64,000 nucleotides of DNA from Metabacillus sediminilitoris (GCF_009720625.1 NZ_CP046266.1:753501-817500), one strand, 5' to 3'; positions 9,185-18,423 are shown, numbered from the stretch's first letter. A program made the numbers and translations. The notes: a model not told the origin generated them from the sequence alone.

Positions 9185-10657
9185 TTAATGATTCGCAACA
9201 TTAGCATTTGTTTTATCGTAGACGGCTAGCTTTTTAACAAGAGTTGAGCTGTCTTGATTCAGTCCCACAATGCTAACCTCTGTACCGTTTTGTTTATATT
9301 TTAAAACAATTTTATCAATTGCACCTACTGCAGAATCATCCCATATGTGTGCCTGACTAAAATCGATCACCACATGACTGATCTCTTCTTTATAATTAAA
9401 GTTTGAGACTAAATCTGTCACGGAAGCGAAAAATAATTGCCCTTTTACACTGTATATTTTCTTACTGCTTTTTTTATCGAGCTTTGAATCTACATATACT
9501 TTTGAAATTTTAGCAGCAAAGAAGACAGCACTTAGTAAAACACCTGCAAGAACACCTTTTGATAAATCATGTGTAAGCACAACGGTCACTACAGTTACAA
9601 TCATAACGGCAGAATCGGAAATAGGTATGATGTGCAGTTTTCTTAAAGAAGACCAGTCGAATGTTCCAATGGAAACCATGATCATAACAGCTACTAAAGC
9701 AGCCATTGGGATTCTCACCAAGATATCGTTTAGCAAGATAATTAAAATCATGAGAAAGACGCCGGCAACTAATGTAGATAATCTGCCGCGGCCGCCGGAT
9801 TTAATATTGATTCCTGATTGGCCAATCATTGCACAGCCAGCCATTCCTCCGAAGAAACCAGCGATAATATTGGCAATACCTTGGCCTTTAGCTTCTTTGT
9901 TTTTATCACTTTCTGTATCTGTCATATCATCAACAATTTGTGCCGTTAAGAGAGACTCTAATAAGCCAACAAGAGCTAATGCGATTGAGTAAGGTAAAAT
10001 AATTTGTAGTGTCTCAAAATTAAACGGTATCTCTGGAATTGAAAATAATGGTAAAGTTTGGGTTAATTCTCCCATATCGCCTACTGTCCGAACAGATACT
10101 CCTGATAAAATAGCAAAAATAGTCATGACAATAATGGCTATAAGCGGTGACGGAACTACTTTTGTAAATCTGGGCAGTATATAAATAATTGCCAAAGAGA
10201 CAGCAACCATTACATACATAACCCATGTTTCCCCAACGAAGTGCGGCAATTGTGCCGTGAAAATTAAAATCGCTAAAGAGTTAACAAACCCTATCATGAC
10301 AGAACGTGGAATAAACTTCATAAGTTTTCCTACTTTTAGAACACCTAGAATGATTTGAATAATCCCCGTTAAAATGGTTGCAGCTAGTAAATATTGGAGT
10401 CCATGTTCAGCTACTAACGTAACCATAACTAATGCCATTGCACCTGTTGCAGCAGATATCATCCCAGGTCTTCCACCTACAAAGGCAATTACGACGGCAA
10501 TACAAAATGAAGCGTACAATCCAACCATTGGATCAACACCCGCAATAATGGAAAACGCAATTGCTTCAGGTATAAGGGCTAATGCAACAACAATCCCTGA
10601 TAAAATATCACCCCGAATATTCCCAAACCATTGTTGTTTTAATGTTTGTGTGTTCAA
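9185..10657 (-). CDS. SulP/SLC26-family anion transporter with STAS domain
   Basis: A 490-residue transporter starting at TTG behind GAGGTG. The SulP core (residues ~10-400, about 12-14 membrane segments) carries [20 protein letters not shown] near the N-terminus and [16 protein letters not shown] in the middle. The last ~90 residues are a STAS domain ([20 protein letters not shown]). SulP proteins move sulfate, bicarbonate or dicarboxylates across the plasma membrane. B. subtilis YvdB and YbaR are comparable, and the substrate is not known from sequence. A cre-like site and a promoter-proximal palindrome lie upstream. Confidence 0.9.
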   Translation of the reverse strand: MNTQTLKQQWFGNIRGDILSGIVVALALIPEAIAFSIIAGVDPMVGLYASFCIAVVIAFVGGRPGMISAATGAMALVMVTLVAEHGLQYLLAATILTGIIQIILGVLKVGKLMKFIPRSVMIGFVNSLAILIFTAQLPHFVGETWVMYVMVAVSLAIIYILPRFTKVVPSPLIAIIVMTIFAILSGVSVRTVGDMGELTQTLPLFSIPEIPFNFETLQIILPYSIALALVGLLESLLTAQIVDDMTDTESDKNKEAKGQGIANIIAGFFGGMAGCAMIGQSGINIKSGGRGRLSTLVAGVFLMILIILLNDILVRIPMAALVAVMIMVSIGTFDWSSLRKLHIIPISDSAVMIVTVVTVVLTHDLSKGVLAGVLLSAVFFAAKISKVYVDSKLDKKSSKKIYSVKGQLFFASVTDLVSNFNYKEEISHVVIDFSQAHIWDDSAVGAIDKIVLKYKQNGTEVSIVGLNQDSSTLVKKLAVYDKTNANVANH

Positions 10658-10727
10658 AACTGCACCTCTTTCTTCTATCTTTAATTGTGAAAAAATAAAT
10701 GACTTTTAACTCTCATAAAAGTCCCGT

Positions 10728-10754
10728 CCGTTATTAACGGTCATGATTATATCA
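10728..10754 (-). promoter_or_regulatory. Candidate promoter -10 and overlapping palindromic operator of the SulP gene
   Basis: On the minus strand TATAAT is followed after 6 nt by the perfect palindrome CCGTTAATAACGG (10728-10740), which would cover the transcription start. This geometry suits a repressor site. The -35 (TTACAA, short spacer) is weak. Confidence 0.4.
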
Positions 10755-10780
10755 TTAAACAAAGTATTGTAATAACCTTA

Positions 10781-10794
10781 TGTAAGCGTTTTAA
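10781..10794 (-). promoter_or_regulatory. Candidate cre (CcpA) site upstream of the SulP gene
   Basis: TGTAAGCGTTTTAA, one mismatch from the TGWAANCGNTNWCA consensus. It lies upstream of the candidate -10, so it could be activating or fortuitous. Confidence 0.35.
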
Positions 10795-10899
10795 TATATG
10801 ATTTATTTTAAATATCAATCATATCCTTCAAATTTAGTCCATATTTGTAAGATTACTTCAAAAATAAAAGGCAAAAGTCGTATGGGATATTCTTGCAAT

Positions 10900-10954
10900 G
10901 AAAAAAGTTGACTCAAAGTAATGGAAAAGTAATCATCACTTTACGAAGTCAACT
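10900..10954 (-). terminator. Terminator of sda
   Basis: Read on the minus strand, AGTTGACT and AGTCAACT form a long imperfect hairpin followed by TTTTTT, 11 nt after the sda stop. Confidence 0.75.
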
Positions 10955-10964
10955 GTAAAAAGGA

Positions 10965-11117
10965 TTATTTTATTTTGTTGGTTGGTTTAAGCAAAGAAAG
11001 TCCTCTTGCATCTATTTCTTTTTCTAGCATTTTTATAAAATCTTCACAAACTTGCAATTTGCTTGCCTCATGATAGCTTTTTAAAAGTGTTTTGTCTGAC
11101 AAAGTTGAAAATCTCAA
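10965..11117 (-). CDS. sda: Sporulation histidine kinase inhibitor Sda
   Basis: A 50-residue protein starting at TTG, 5 nt after a perfect AGGAGG. It begins MRFSTLSDKTLLKSYHEASK and continues DFIKMLEKEIDARGL. The pattern LSDxxLxxSYxxA...L..DFI..LE.EI..R.L is that of Sda, the helical-hairpin inhibitor of the sporulation kinase KinA (and KinB). Sda blocks entry to sporulation when replication initiation or DNA integrity is disturbed. B. subtilis Sda has 46 residues. It has its own terminator. The rest of the 10658-11320 gap holds the promoter elements noted separately. I am confident of the call, although the start codon is unusual. Confidence 0.88.
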   Translation of the reverse strand: MRFSTLSDKTLLKSYHEASKLQVCEDFIKMLEKEIDARGLSLLKPTNKIK

Positions 11118-11320
11118 TCCAACCTCCTAACCACATCCTAAAAGAACAGAGGATGCTTATTTTAGTCTGTGTCTACTACATACCACTAAGTTCACAACAT
11201 TAAACGAGGACTTAGCGGTAAGTGAGAAAAACAGTACGAATGGATTGTTTTTTACTATCAAAAAATTGAGGTTTTACCATGCAAATGGTGAGAAAACTTT
11301 TGTTTGATTAATCGTTAGAA

Positions 11321-12367
11321 TTATAAATCATCAAATCCATTATCAACATGATTTACTTTTGTATATTGTCTGGATTTTTGTTCAAAGAAATCTGATTTTC
11401 CTAAATCTACTTCCTCATATGCTTTTATCCATTTAAGAGGATTTGTGCGATAGCCTTCAAAAGGTCGTTCATATCCTAGTTGATGACAGCGAACATTTGC
11501 ATAAAATTTAATATAATCCTCGATATCCTGCATATTTAATCCATCCATTTTATTACCAATAATAAATTTTCCCCACTCGATCTCTAATTCAGCTGCTTGG
11601 ATGAATGTATCCTTAACAAAAGCAGCAAGCTCGTCTGTTGCATATTCCGGATATTGGTTTAAAACTTCTTTAAAGATTTGCACAAACAAGTCGACATGAA
11701 GTTGTTCATCACGATTAATATAGTTAATCATCGTACTTGTCGCGACCATTTTTTGATTACGTGCAAGGTTGTAGAAGAAGGCAAAACCTGAATAAAAGAA
11801 GAGTCCTTCTAATATGACATCATAAACAATTGATTTTAATAAATGTTCAACTGTCGGTTGTTCCGCAAACTCTTGGTAGCCACTAGTTACAAAGTCATTT
11901 CGTTTCTTTAAAACAGGTTCATTTCGCCAGTACTCAAAAACTTCATCTTGAGTTTGTTTAGGAACAAGGCTCGATAGAACATATGAATAAGAATGATTGT
12001 GAATAACTTCCTGCTGGGCAAGAATGATCATTAGTGCATTGATGCTTGAGTCCGTAATATAATCTGCAACTTTTCCAGCATAATCAGTTTGAATACTATC
12101 AAGTAGAGCAAGCAGTCCGATTATTTTCAAAAAAGCTTCTTTTTCATCATTTGTTAAGGCTGGGTATTGTTTTATATCTTGTGCCATATTGATTTCAAAG
12201 GGAGTCCAGAAATTAGCGAGCATTTTTTTATAGCGTGGATATGCCCATGGGTAAGCAACATCATCCCAGTTTAATACATTGGAGCTTTCACCATTGATGA
12301 TTGCCGTTGAGCGGTTTGGTGCATTAGCGTCCATAATTTTACGTTTGTTCAAGGTTATGTTCTGCAT
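11321..12367 (-). CDS. nrdB: Class I ribonucleotide reductase, beta (radical) subunit
   Basis: A 348-residue di-metal ferritin-like protein. Ligands are visible: Asp90 in LALLDSIQTD, the E120xxH123 pair in QQEVIHNHSYSYV, a Glu in VILEGLFF, and the ExxH of RDEQLHVDLF. Tyr127 sits seven residues after Glu120, exactly as the radical Tyr122 follows Glu115 in E. coli NrdB, so a tyrosyl radical is expected. It supplies the radical that NrdA uses to make deoxyribonucleotides. It lies 274 bp downstream of nrdA, with a repeat element between, and has an AAGGAG box. No nrdI is nearby. Confidence 0.92.
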   Translation of the reverse strand: MQNITLNKRKIMDANAPNRSTAIINGESSNVLNWDDVAYPWAYPRYKKMLANFWTPFEINMAQDIKQYPALTNDEKEAFLKIIGLLALLDSIQTDYAGKVADYITDSSINALMIILAQQEVIHNHSYSYVLSSLVPKQTQDEVFEYWRNEPVLKKRNDFVTSGYQEFAEQPTVEHLLKSIVYDVILEGLFFYSGFAFFYNLARNQKMVATSTMINYINRDEQLHVDLFVQIFKEVLNQYPEYATDELAAFVKDTFIQAAELEIEWGKFIIGNKMDGLNMQDIEDYIKFYANVRCHQLGYERPFEGYRTNPLKWIKAYEEVDLGKSDFFEQKSRQYTKVNHVDNGFDDL

Positions 12368-12479
12368 GTTTATGTGCTCCTTTTTAAAAGGTTAGGTTAT
12401 CTAGAGATAGATAAAGCTCCTAGTCAATTTGTGCCTAGGAACTTCATGTGAAATTTGATTTTAATATATTCCTGTTATG

Positions 12480-12641
12480 CTTGTCGTAGCTGAACAGGCG
12501 CTTCCGCTTTTCGGTATTGTCTAGCTCCAGCGCCTAGCCCCTCGGGGTCATAAGTCACGCATTAATTGAAGGCAAAGAACACCTTCTATTCATACGCGCC
12601 TTATGCCTGTCGGGGCTGAACAGGCACTTCCGCTTTTCTAG
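12480..12641 (-). repeat. Dispersed hairpin repeat, family A (full copy plus partial)
   Basis: Holds the elements shared with copies at 19355, 40755 and 58675: GAACAGGCGCTTCCGCTTTTC, TCTAGCTCCAGCGCC, TAGCCCCTCGGGGTCATAAG, GAAGG...CCTTCTAT, CTTATGCCTGTCGGGGCTGA. (Each is a separate short block.) The outer blocks pair, GCGCC with AGGCGC-type ends and CCCC with GGGG, so the element can fold into one long hairpin. It lies between nrdA and nrdB. Confidence 0.8.
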
Positions 12642-14927
12642 TTAACTAGCGCAAGAATCGCATTCTTCAATAGTGCTAGATGTTGAGCGTACATAGTAGG
12701 TTGTTTTCAAACCTTCTCTCCATGCTGATAGATGGAGGTTTAATAAGTCTTTTGCTTTGATTGTGTTTTGTACGTATAAATTAAAGGAAATCGACTGGTC
12801 GATATGGTGTTGTCTTGCTGCATTCTGTTTGATGCTCCAGTGCTGGTCAATAAAATAAGCTGATTTATAAAACCAAGTAGTTGTTGGATTTAAGTCAGGT
12901 ACTGTTACTGGAATTTTGTAATCTTTCTTTTCTTCAGAGTATACTTTTTGGAAAATCGGATCGATGCTGGCCGTACTTCCAGCAATGATCGATGTTGATG
13001 CATTTGGTGCGACAGCCATTAAATAACCGTTGCGAATTCCGTATGATTTAACTGCCTCTGATAGTGAATTCCAATCTAATTGGCTTTCAGCTGAGGAATA
13101 GCCTCTTTTTTCGAAGTATGTTCCAGTTTCCCAATCAGAGCCTTTGAAAACAGAATATGCACCTTTTTCTTTCGAAAGCTCCATACTTGCTTGAATGGTG
13201 AGAAAGGCAATTTTTTCATATAGTTTATCTGCAAATTGAACGGCCTCTTCATGCTCCCATTTAATTTGTTTGAGAGCTAATAAATGATTCCAGCCAAATG
13301 TGCCAAGACCGATTGCGCGGTATTTCTCATTTGTTAATTTTGCTTGAAGCACAGGAATTGTATTTAAATCAATAACATTGTCTAGCATTCTTACTTGAAT
13401 CGGAATGAGTTTTTCTAATACATCATCCATTACTGCTTTTGCAAGGTTAATAGAAGAGAGGTTACAGACAACAAAATCACCTGGTGTTTTTACTGTAATA
13501 ATTTTTCCATCCTCTGTGTATTGCTCTTCAACAGTAGTCGGGCTCTGATTTTGCGTAATTTCCGTGCAGAGATTACTGCAGTAAATCATGCCTTGATGTG
13601 AGTTTGCATTTTGTCTATTTACTTCATCACGATAAAACATATATGGTGTACCAGCTTCCAATTGGCTAATCATGATACGTTTCATCATTTCAATTGCTGG
13701 AACTTTTTCTTTTGTTAGTGATTCATTGTTAACGCACTCCCAGTACTTTTCACGGAAGCTGCCATTTCCTTTTTCTTCATCGTAGAAGTCCTCGATGCTA
13801 TATCCCATCACTTTGCGGACTTCATGTGGATCAAAGAGATACCAATCGCCACGAGCTTCAACCTGCTCCATAAAAACATCTGGTATGCAAACACCTGTAA
13901 ATAAGTCATGTGTACGCATCCGTTCGTCACCATTGTTTAGCTTGGCATCTAGGAAAGAGAAGATATCTTTGTGCCAAACATCTAAGTATACGGCAATCGC
14001 ACCTTTACGCTGGCCTAGTTGATCAACGCTGACTGCTGTGTTGTTGAGTTGTTTCATCCATGGAATGACGCCAGATGAAACACCTTTAAAACCTTTAATA
14101 TCACTGCCGCGGCTGCGAATTTTTCCAAGGTACGCGCCTATCCCGCCGCCCGATTTAGATAAATTAGCAATATCCGTATTACTATCAAAAATTCCTTGTA
14201 AACTATCATCAATCGTATCAATGAAACAGCTGGATAATTGTCCAATAGGCTTGCCAGCATTTGATAGTGTCGGGGTTGCTACTGTCATATAAAGATTACT
14301 CATTGCCCAGTAAGCTTGTTTGATAAGCTCTAGTCGATGTTCTTTCGTCTCGCCAGCCATCAATGTCATCGCAATGATTAAAAACCGTTCTTGTGGAAGC
14401 TCATAGATTTTCTTTGAAAAATCGCGTGTTAAATAGCGATCTGCTAATGTGCGAAGACCAATATATGTAAACAGTCGGTCATTTTCCGGTTGAATAAAGG
14501 TGCCTATCTGATCAATTTCCTCTCTTGAATACTGCTCTAGAAGTTTTGAATGGTAAAGACCCTTTGAAACAAGCGTTTTAATAAGATGTGTGAAGCTTCC
14601 ATATTTATGCTCTTTGTCATAACCTCGATTTTTAGCCGCTTCTTTATAAAGCTTTGATAAGTAAATTTGAGCGCAAAAGTAAGTCCATTCAGGCTCATGT
14701 TCATTAATATTTGCTAAACCTTCTAATATCAGTAAATTTGTGAGTTGTTCAGACGTATACGAATCCCTTTGGAGAATAGTGTTTTCGATTCGAATTAAAT
14801 AATCGTCTATTTGAAGTGAAGGGAAAAGCTGATGTATGTTTTTAATAAATGATGTAAGTTTGTTCGTGTCAAATGCTTCTTGTTCTTGATTATCATCAAT
14901 GATTATAGGTGTAGCAGTTGTACTCAT
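12642..14927 (-). CDS. nrdA: Class I ribonucleotide reductase, alpha (catalytic) subunit
   Basis: I start at ATG 14927, behind TTGGAGGA, giving 761 residues; the frame runs 28 codons further but without a ribosome site. The N-terminal ~100 residues resemble a degenerate ATP-cone. The barrel has the redox Cys of LSSCFID, SKSGGGIGAYLG for nucleotide binding, CSNLCTEI with the catalytic Asn-Cys-Glu, VVCNLSSINL with the partner Cys, and PNASTSIIAGSTASIDP. The tail ends CDSCAS, the CxxC that is reduced by thioredoxin or glutaredoxin. A cobalamin riboswitch precedes the gene. The enzyme reduces all four ribonucleotides with oxygen-dependent NrdB. Confidence 0.93.
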   Translation of the reverse strand: MSTTATPIIIDDNQEQEAFDTNKLTSFIKNIHQLFPSLQIDDYLIRIENTILQRDSYTSEQLTNLLILEGLANINEHEPEWTYFCAQIYLSKLYKEAAKNRGYDKEHKYGSFTHLIKTLVSKGLYHSKLLEQYSREEIDQIGTFIQPENDRLFTYIGLRTLADRYLTRDFSKKIYELPQERFLIIAMTLMAGETKEHRLELIKQAYWAMSNLYMTVATPTLSNAGKPIGQLSSCFIDTIDDSLQGIFDSNTDIANLSKSGGGIGAYLGKIRSRGSDIKGFKGVSSGVIPWMKQLNNTAVSVDQLGQRKGAIAVYLDVWHKDIFSFLDAKLNNGDERMRTHDLFTGVCIPDVFMEQVEARGDWYLFDPHEVRKVMGYSIEDFYDEEKGNGSFREKYWECVNNESLTKEKVPAIEMMKRIMISQLEAGTPYMFYRDEVNRQNANSHQGMIYCSNLCTEITQNQSPTTVEEQYTEDGKIITVKTPGDFVVCNLSSINLAKAVMDDVLEKLIPIQVRMLDNVIDLNTIPVLQAKLTNEKYRAIGLGTFGWNHLLALKQIKWEHEEAVQFADKLYEKIAFLTIQASMELSKEKGAYSVFKGSDWETGTYFEKRGYSSAESQLDWNSLSEAVKSYGIRNGYLMAVAPNASTSIIAGSTASIDPIFQKVYSEEKKDYKIPVTVPDLNPTTTWFYKSAYFIDQHWSIKQNAARQHHIDQSISFNLYVQNTIKAKDLLNLHLSAWREGLKTTYYVRSTSSTIEECDSCAS

Positions 14928-15059
14928 AATAATTCCTCCAACTATTCGTTTTGATTCTCGGGAAAAGGAGATAAAACGACAGATAAGAAGAATAGGAGAG
15001 TAATAACCCATGGTGACTTTCTATCGTTCCATCTTCTCAGTCCCCGAAGAAATTGAAAC

Positions 15060-15230
15060 TTTGGCAAGTTTAAGGCAGGTCTCCTGACTTATGGTCATCC
15101 TACTATGAGTCCTTCCCATACTTGATGTACAGTGGTTTTCTCAGTTCGTCACACTTACAGTTGCGGGGACAGTTCTGGAATTACACCAGATTCCCTTTTA
15201 GCCAAATTGGCACCTCTTACTCGCTAAATA
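15060..15230 (-). promoter_or_regulatory. Cobalamin (B12) riboswitch in the nrdA leader
   Basis: Read on the minus strand, the leader shows the ordered conserved blocks of the adenosylcobalamin aptamer: AAAGGGAATCTGGTGTAA, AACTGTCCCCGCAACTGTAA, GGAAGGACTCATAGTAGG, then the B12-box-like GTCAGGAGACCTGCC. It ends about 130 nt before the nrdA start. I see no T-run terminator between them, so control may be by translation or by a weaker structure. The aptamer identification is secure from its conserved blocks. Binding would be expected to lower nrdAB expression. Confidence 0.93.
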
Positions 15231-15360
15231 CAATATATAGTTTTAAAAAGTATGAATTTATCAATATGTAGTAACTATATTCTATATACATGATATAGCA
15301 GACTTGCAAATTAAGCAACCAATACTTTTTAATTGTCGAAAAATATCGATAGGCATATGA

Positions 15361-15390
15361 AAAGAAGCCCCCTGTCTCTAGGAGACTTCT
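15361..15390 (-). terminator. Terminator after the 15397-15978 gene
   Basis: On the minus strand AGAAGTCTCC pairs with GGGGGCTTCT and is followed by TTTTC. Confidence 0.7.
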
Positions 15391-15396
15391 AACAAA

Positions 15397-15978
15397 TTAG
15401 ATATGATCAACTATATCAGGTAGTTCTAGAATTGGTTTAATCGTAAGATTTTCTTCGAAAGGTAGAAAATCAATATGTCTAATTTTAGTAGCAACATCAT
15501 ACTCGCCAATTAAGGTATCCAGAAGGATAAATACAGCTCCATCCAAATCTTGGTTATCTGTGTAGCCCTTTATGTACAGAACGATATCAATTTGATCACC
15601 ACTGTAAGCTTCATATGAAAAAAATATATCAGCTGGATCTAATTCAACCTCATTATATTGAATCGTGAATTCCTTCCCTCTTTGACGAAAAGCAGTAATG
15701 ATAAAATGGTCTAGCTTAGGAGCTGCTTCCACAAGGTTAATTACATCTGGGAAGGTTGAATAAATACCATCAGCACTTATGATAAATTCACGTTTTCCAT
15801 CTATTAATTCAACACTAAATTCAAATGTTAAATCTCGATTAATCTTTGCTAGCTGTTTACTAAGACTCTTAAATAAGGGTTCAACATTATTTTCATCTAG
15901 ATGAAAAAATTCGTCCGAGTGTTTGATGAACCATGTCCAAAAATTATGATATTTGTTACCGAATAATCTAGTAAGCAT
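15397..15978 (-). CDS. Uncharacterised soluble protein
   Basis: I start at ATG 15978 (AAAAGGTGAT box), giving 193 residues; a GTG three codons upstream is too close to the box. The protein is acidic and has no membrane segment or signal. It reads as an alternating alpha/beta domain: FWTWFIKHSDEFFHLDENN at the start, then ADGIYSTFPDVINLVEAAPKL, then several beta-rich segments. It resembles small cytosolic proteins sometimes encoded in Firmicutes and Bacteroidetes, but I cannot assign a domain or function. It is monocistronic. Confidence 0.65.
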   Translation of the reverse strand: MLTRLFGNKYHNFWTWFIKHSDEFFHLDENNVEPLFKSLSKQLAKINRDLTFEFSVELIDGKREFIISADGIYSTFPDVINLVEAAPKLDHFIITAFRQRGKEFTIQYNEVELDPADIFFSYEAYSGDQIDIVLYIKGYTDNQDLDGAVFILLDTLIGEYDVATKIRHIDFLPFEENLTIKPILELPDIVDHI

Positions 15979-16102
15979 GCAAATCACCTTTTATCCTAAT
16001 TATACATGAAAAGGATGGAAGTGGCTGATTTTTCTAGTATTGATTATTCATAGGTTTTACTAAGGTGAGGAACGCAAATGAGAAATCATTAAAATAGAAT
16101 GT

Positions 16103-16147
16103 AAAAAAGCAGTTCTAAAACCAAGTGATGATTTAGACTGCTTTTTC
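16103..16147 (-). terminator. Terminator downstream of nhaC
   Basis: AAAGCAGTTCTAAA and TTTAGACTGCTTT form an almost perfect stem with T-rich flanks on both strands. Confidence 0.75.
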
Positions 16148-16170
16148 TTTCATATTAAATGGCCTTTTTA

Positions 16171-17547
16171 TTATGCTTGAGTTTTTTTATTACTTAAAAA
16201 ACCAAACAAAATCGAAAAAAGTGGTGATAAATATAAAAAGAATACGAATGGTAAGTATGAGAGAACAGGAACTCCGAGTGTTTGGGCAAAAAAGGCACCG
16301 CTGACACCCCAAGGTATTAATGGATTAATTAAAGTACCCGCATCTTCAAGCGTTCGTGACATATATTTTCGATCAATGTTCATTTTGTCATACAAGCCCT
16401 TAAAAGATTGACCAGGGATAAGGATTGATAAATATTGTTCACCAGTTAAAAGATTTACAGCAAAAGATGAGGAGGCAGTTGTAAGAATTAGTTGTCCTTT
16501 CGATTTTACTCGGGTAATCATTCCGTTTAATAGAGTAGGAATAATTTGTAATGAATCTAGAAGACCTCCAAAAGCAAAAGCGATCAATATGAGAGAAATC
16601 GACCACATCATTGATTGCAGTCCACCCCGGTTCATCATGTTTGCCACTTGTTCGTTTTCAATTGGAAAGGATGTTCCATATTGTAAAGTTGTTAGAAATT
16701 CACCGATGCTTATTCCTTGAAGACCTACTGATGTGATACCTGCTGTAATGATACCAAAGATTAATGATGGAATAACGGGAACTTGTCGAATAGCGAGTAT
16801 GATCACCAATAATGGTGATAATAAAGTAATACTGCTTATTTGAATATGATCTTCTATGATCGTTATCATATTTGCCATTTCTGTAAGTGCTTTTGTATCA
16901 ATAGAAGCGATTCGACTAAGTATAAAAAAGATCACAATTGTTAACACAATACTAGGAATTGTTGTTTTTGTCATATGGCGAATATGGGTGAAAATTTCTA
17001 CCTTTGAGACACCTGATGCAAAATTTGTTGTATCTGACATGGGAGACATTTTATCACCAAAACAAGCACCTGAAATGACAGCACCAGCAACCCATTCTAC
17101 TGGTAAGCCAACTGCAATGCCTGCACCCATTAGCGCCACTCCGACAGTACTTACCGTAGTAAAGGAACTTCCGACAAGGCTTGATATAAGCATACAGGAA
17201 AATAAAGAAGTAATGAGAAGGTAGGCTGGATTTATGATTGTTAACGCATAAACCATAACGGTCGGAATGGTTCCGCTACTCATCCATGCACCAATTAAAG
17301 TTCCAATCAAGGCAAGAACGATGATTGGCTGTATACCACTTTGAATACCTTTAACCATTCCTTCTTCTAGCTCTTTCCAAGAAATGCGCTTTAATAAACC
17401 GAGAAATGTGATAATCACAATACAATTAACAAGAGCAAAATGTGGTTCTATTTTAAAAACAAATAAACTAGTAATAATGATGGCTAAAATAAGCAATAAG
17501 ATGAAAATTGTTTCTCTAAATAGAAAATGACCCTTCGTTTTTGTCAT
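16171..17547 (-). CDS. nhaC: Na+/H+ antiporter, NhaC family
   Basis: A 458-residue protein with about 11-12 membrane spans. GSSFTTVSTVGVALMGAG and GACFGDKMSPMSDTTNFASG near residues 125-180 are characteristic of the NhaC/MleN ion transporter group. It exports sodium in exchange for protons at the plasma membrane. The next gene upstream on the same strand is an UspA-type protein matching NhaX, the same pair as in B. subtilis, which supports NhaC over malate-lactate MleN. The start is behind AAGGAG. The 230-bp gap to nhaX contains the nhaX terminator. Confidence 0.88.
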   Translation of the reverse strand: MTKTKGHFLFRETIFILLLILAIIITSLFVFKIEPHFALVNCIVIITFLGLLKRISWKELEEGMVKGIQSGIQPIIVLALIGTLIGAWMSSGTIPTVMVYALTIINPAYLLITSLFSCMLISSLVGSSFTTVSTVGVALMGAGIAVGLPVEWVAGAVISGACFGDKMSPMSDTTNFASGVSKVEIFTHIRHMTKTTIPSIVLTIVIFFILSRIASIDTKALTEMANMITIIEDHIQISSITLLSPLLVIILAIRQVPVIPSLIFGIITAGITSVGLQGISIGEFLTTLQYGTSFPIENEQVANMMNRGGLQSMMWSISLILIAFAFGGLLDSLQIIPTLLNGMITRVKSKGQLILTTASSSFAVNLLTGEQYLSILIPGQSFKGLYDKMNIDRKYMSRTLEDAGTLINPLIPWGVSGAFFAQTLGVPVLSYLPFVFFLYLSPLFSILFGFLSNKKTQA

Positions 17548-17748
17548 ATAAAATACTCCTTTATAGCATCAACGCTTTTATGCTTTTTTGCATAAAAGTA
17601 TTATATCAATCTAATAATTTATGTCAATATTAATTATGGATAACGCGTGAAAGAGTATCTGAATAACTAGAATTTTAGGGTTGTGTAAAAGGGATTTGGC
17701 ATAATCTGTTTTATTGAAATACTATTTTAACTAAATAGTTTGACGATA

Positions 17749-17777
17749 AAAGGAGGTAGACTGTCGTCTACCTCCTT
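17749..17777 (-). terminator. Terminator after nhaX
   Basis: AAAGGAGGTAGAC with its complement GTCTACCTCCTT around a 4-nt loop, and T-rich sequence on the minus strand after it. Confidence 0.8.
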
Positions 17778-17781
17778 AGGT

Positions 17782-18288
17782 TTATTTTGCAATTAATACA
17801 GGTATATTAGAACGTTGTGAAATTTTTTCACTCACACTTCCGAATAGTAATCTCTTTAATCCGCTCATATTACGGCTTCCTACGACGATTAGATCTGCAT
17901 TATGATCTGTTGCAAAGGAAATAATCGCTTCAGATGGCTCACCATATAGGACAGTTACATCTCCTTTAATATGATGATGATCTAATAGTCGTCTCGTTTC
18001 ACTTTTAAATGCTAATGTTTTTTTGTCTGCTTCCCCTGTATCAGCATGATTTTTTGGTTGAGGCACTGCTGGATAATTCCTCATATCATCAATTGGAAAG
18101 ATACTATTATTAGCGAGGTATCCCATATTTTCTTCAAGTGCATTTTCACGAGATGGATTATTTTTTTCTATTTGAACGACAGATAGTTCTGAATGGAGCT
18201 GCTTGCTGATATGAATCCCCAGCTCTAAAGCATCTTTCCCATCTTCAGAGCCATCAAAAGCTATTACTAAATGCTGGAAAGCTTTCAT
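17782..18288 (-). CDS. nhaX: Universal stress protein (UspA family), NhaX-like
   Basis: I start at ATG 18288 because the upstream ATG overlaps the AAAGGA box; the product is 168 residues. The N-terminus (HLVIAFDGSEDGKDAL) and the ATP-binding signature near the end, GSRNMSGLKRLLFGSVSEK (G-x2-G-x9-G-S), define a nucleotide-binding Usp fold. A middle insert of about 40 polar residues is typical of NhaX. The role is general stress adaptation, with biochemistry unresolved. Gene order with nhaC matches B. subtilis yheL-yheK. Confidence 0.87.
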   Translation of the reverse strand: MKAFQHLVIAFDGSEDGKDALELGIHISKQLHSELSVVQIEKNNPSRENALEENMGYLANNSIFPIDDMRNYPAVPQPKNHADTGEADKKTLAFKSETRRLLDHHHIKGDVTVLYGEPSEAIISFATDHNADLIVVGSRNMSGLKRLLFGSVSEKISQRSNIPVLIAK

Positions 18289-18308
18289 TTTTATCATCCT
18301 TTCAAAGA

Positions 18309-18380
18309 TTAGAAGATTAGGTTAAGTAAAAAGGATATGACAACAATCGCTCCGACAATCATAAAAATCGTTCTTAACAT
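18309..18380 (-). CDS. 23-residue single-span membrane miniprotein
   Basis: A short frame with an excellent AGGAGG seven bases before ATG. The product, MLRTIFMIVGAIVVISFLLN plus LIF, is a single hydrophobic helix with one arginine near its N-terminus. It lies 20 nt upstream of nhaX and 43 nt downstream of the HPr-like gene, so probably in one transcript. I do not recognise it. The ribosome site, position and clean transmembrane pattern support it being real. Confidence 0.55.
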   Translation of the reverse strand: MLRTIFMIVGAIVVISFLLNLIF

Positions 18381-18423
18381 GTTTTGACCTCCTGTTTTCA
18401 ATATTGTTATGTAAATACTGCCA

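Noticed and set aside
14928..15011. N-terminal extension of NrdA
   Set aside because: The 28 extra codons have no ribosome site and lie in the riboswitch leader; the GGAGG box is placed for ATG 14927.
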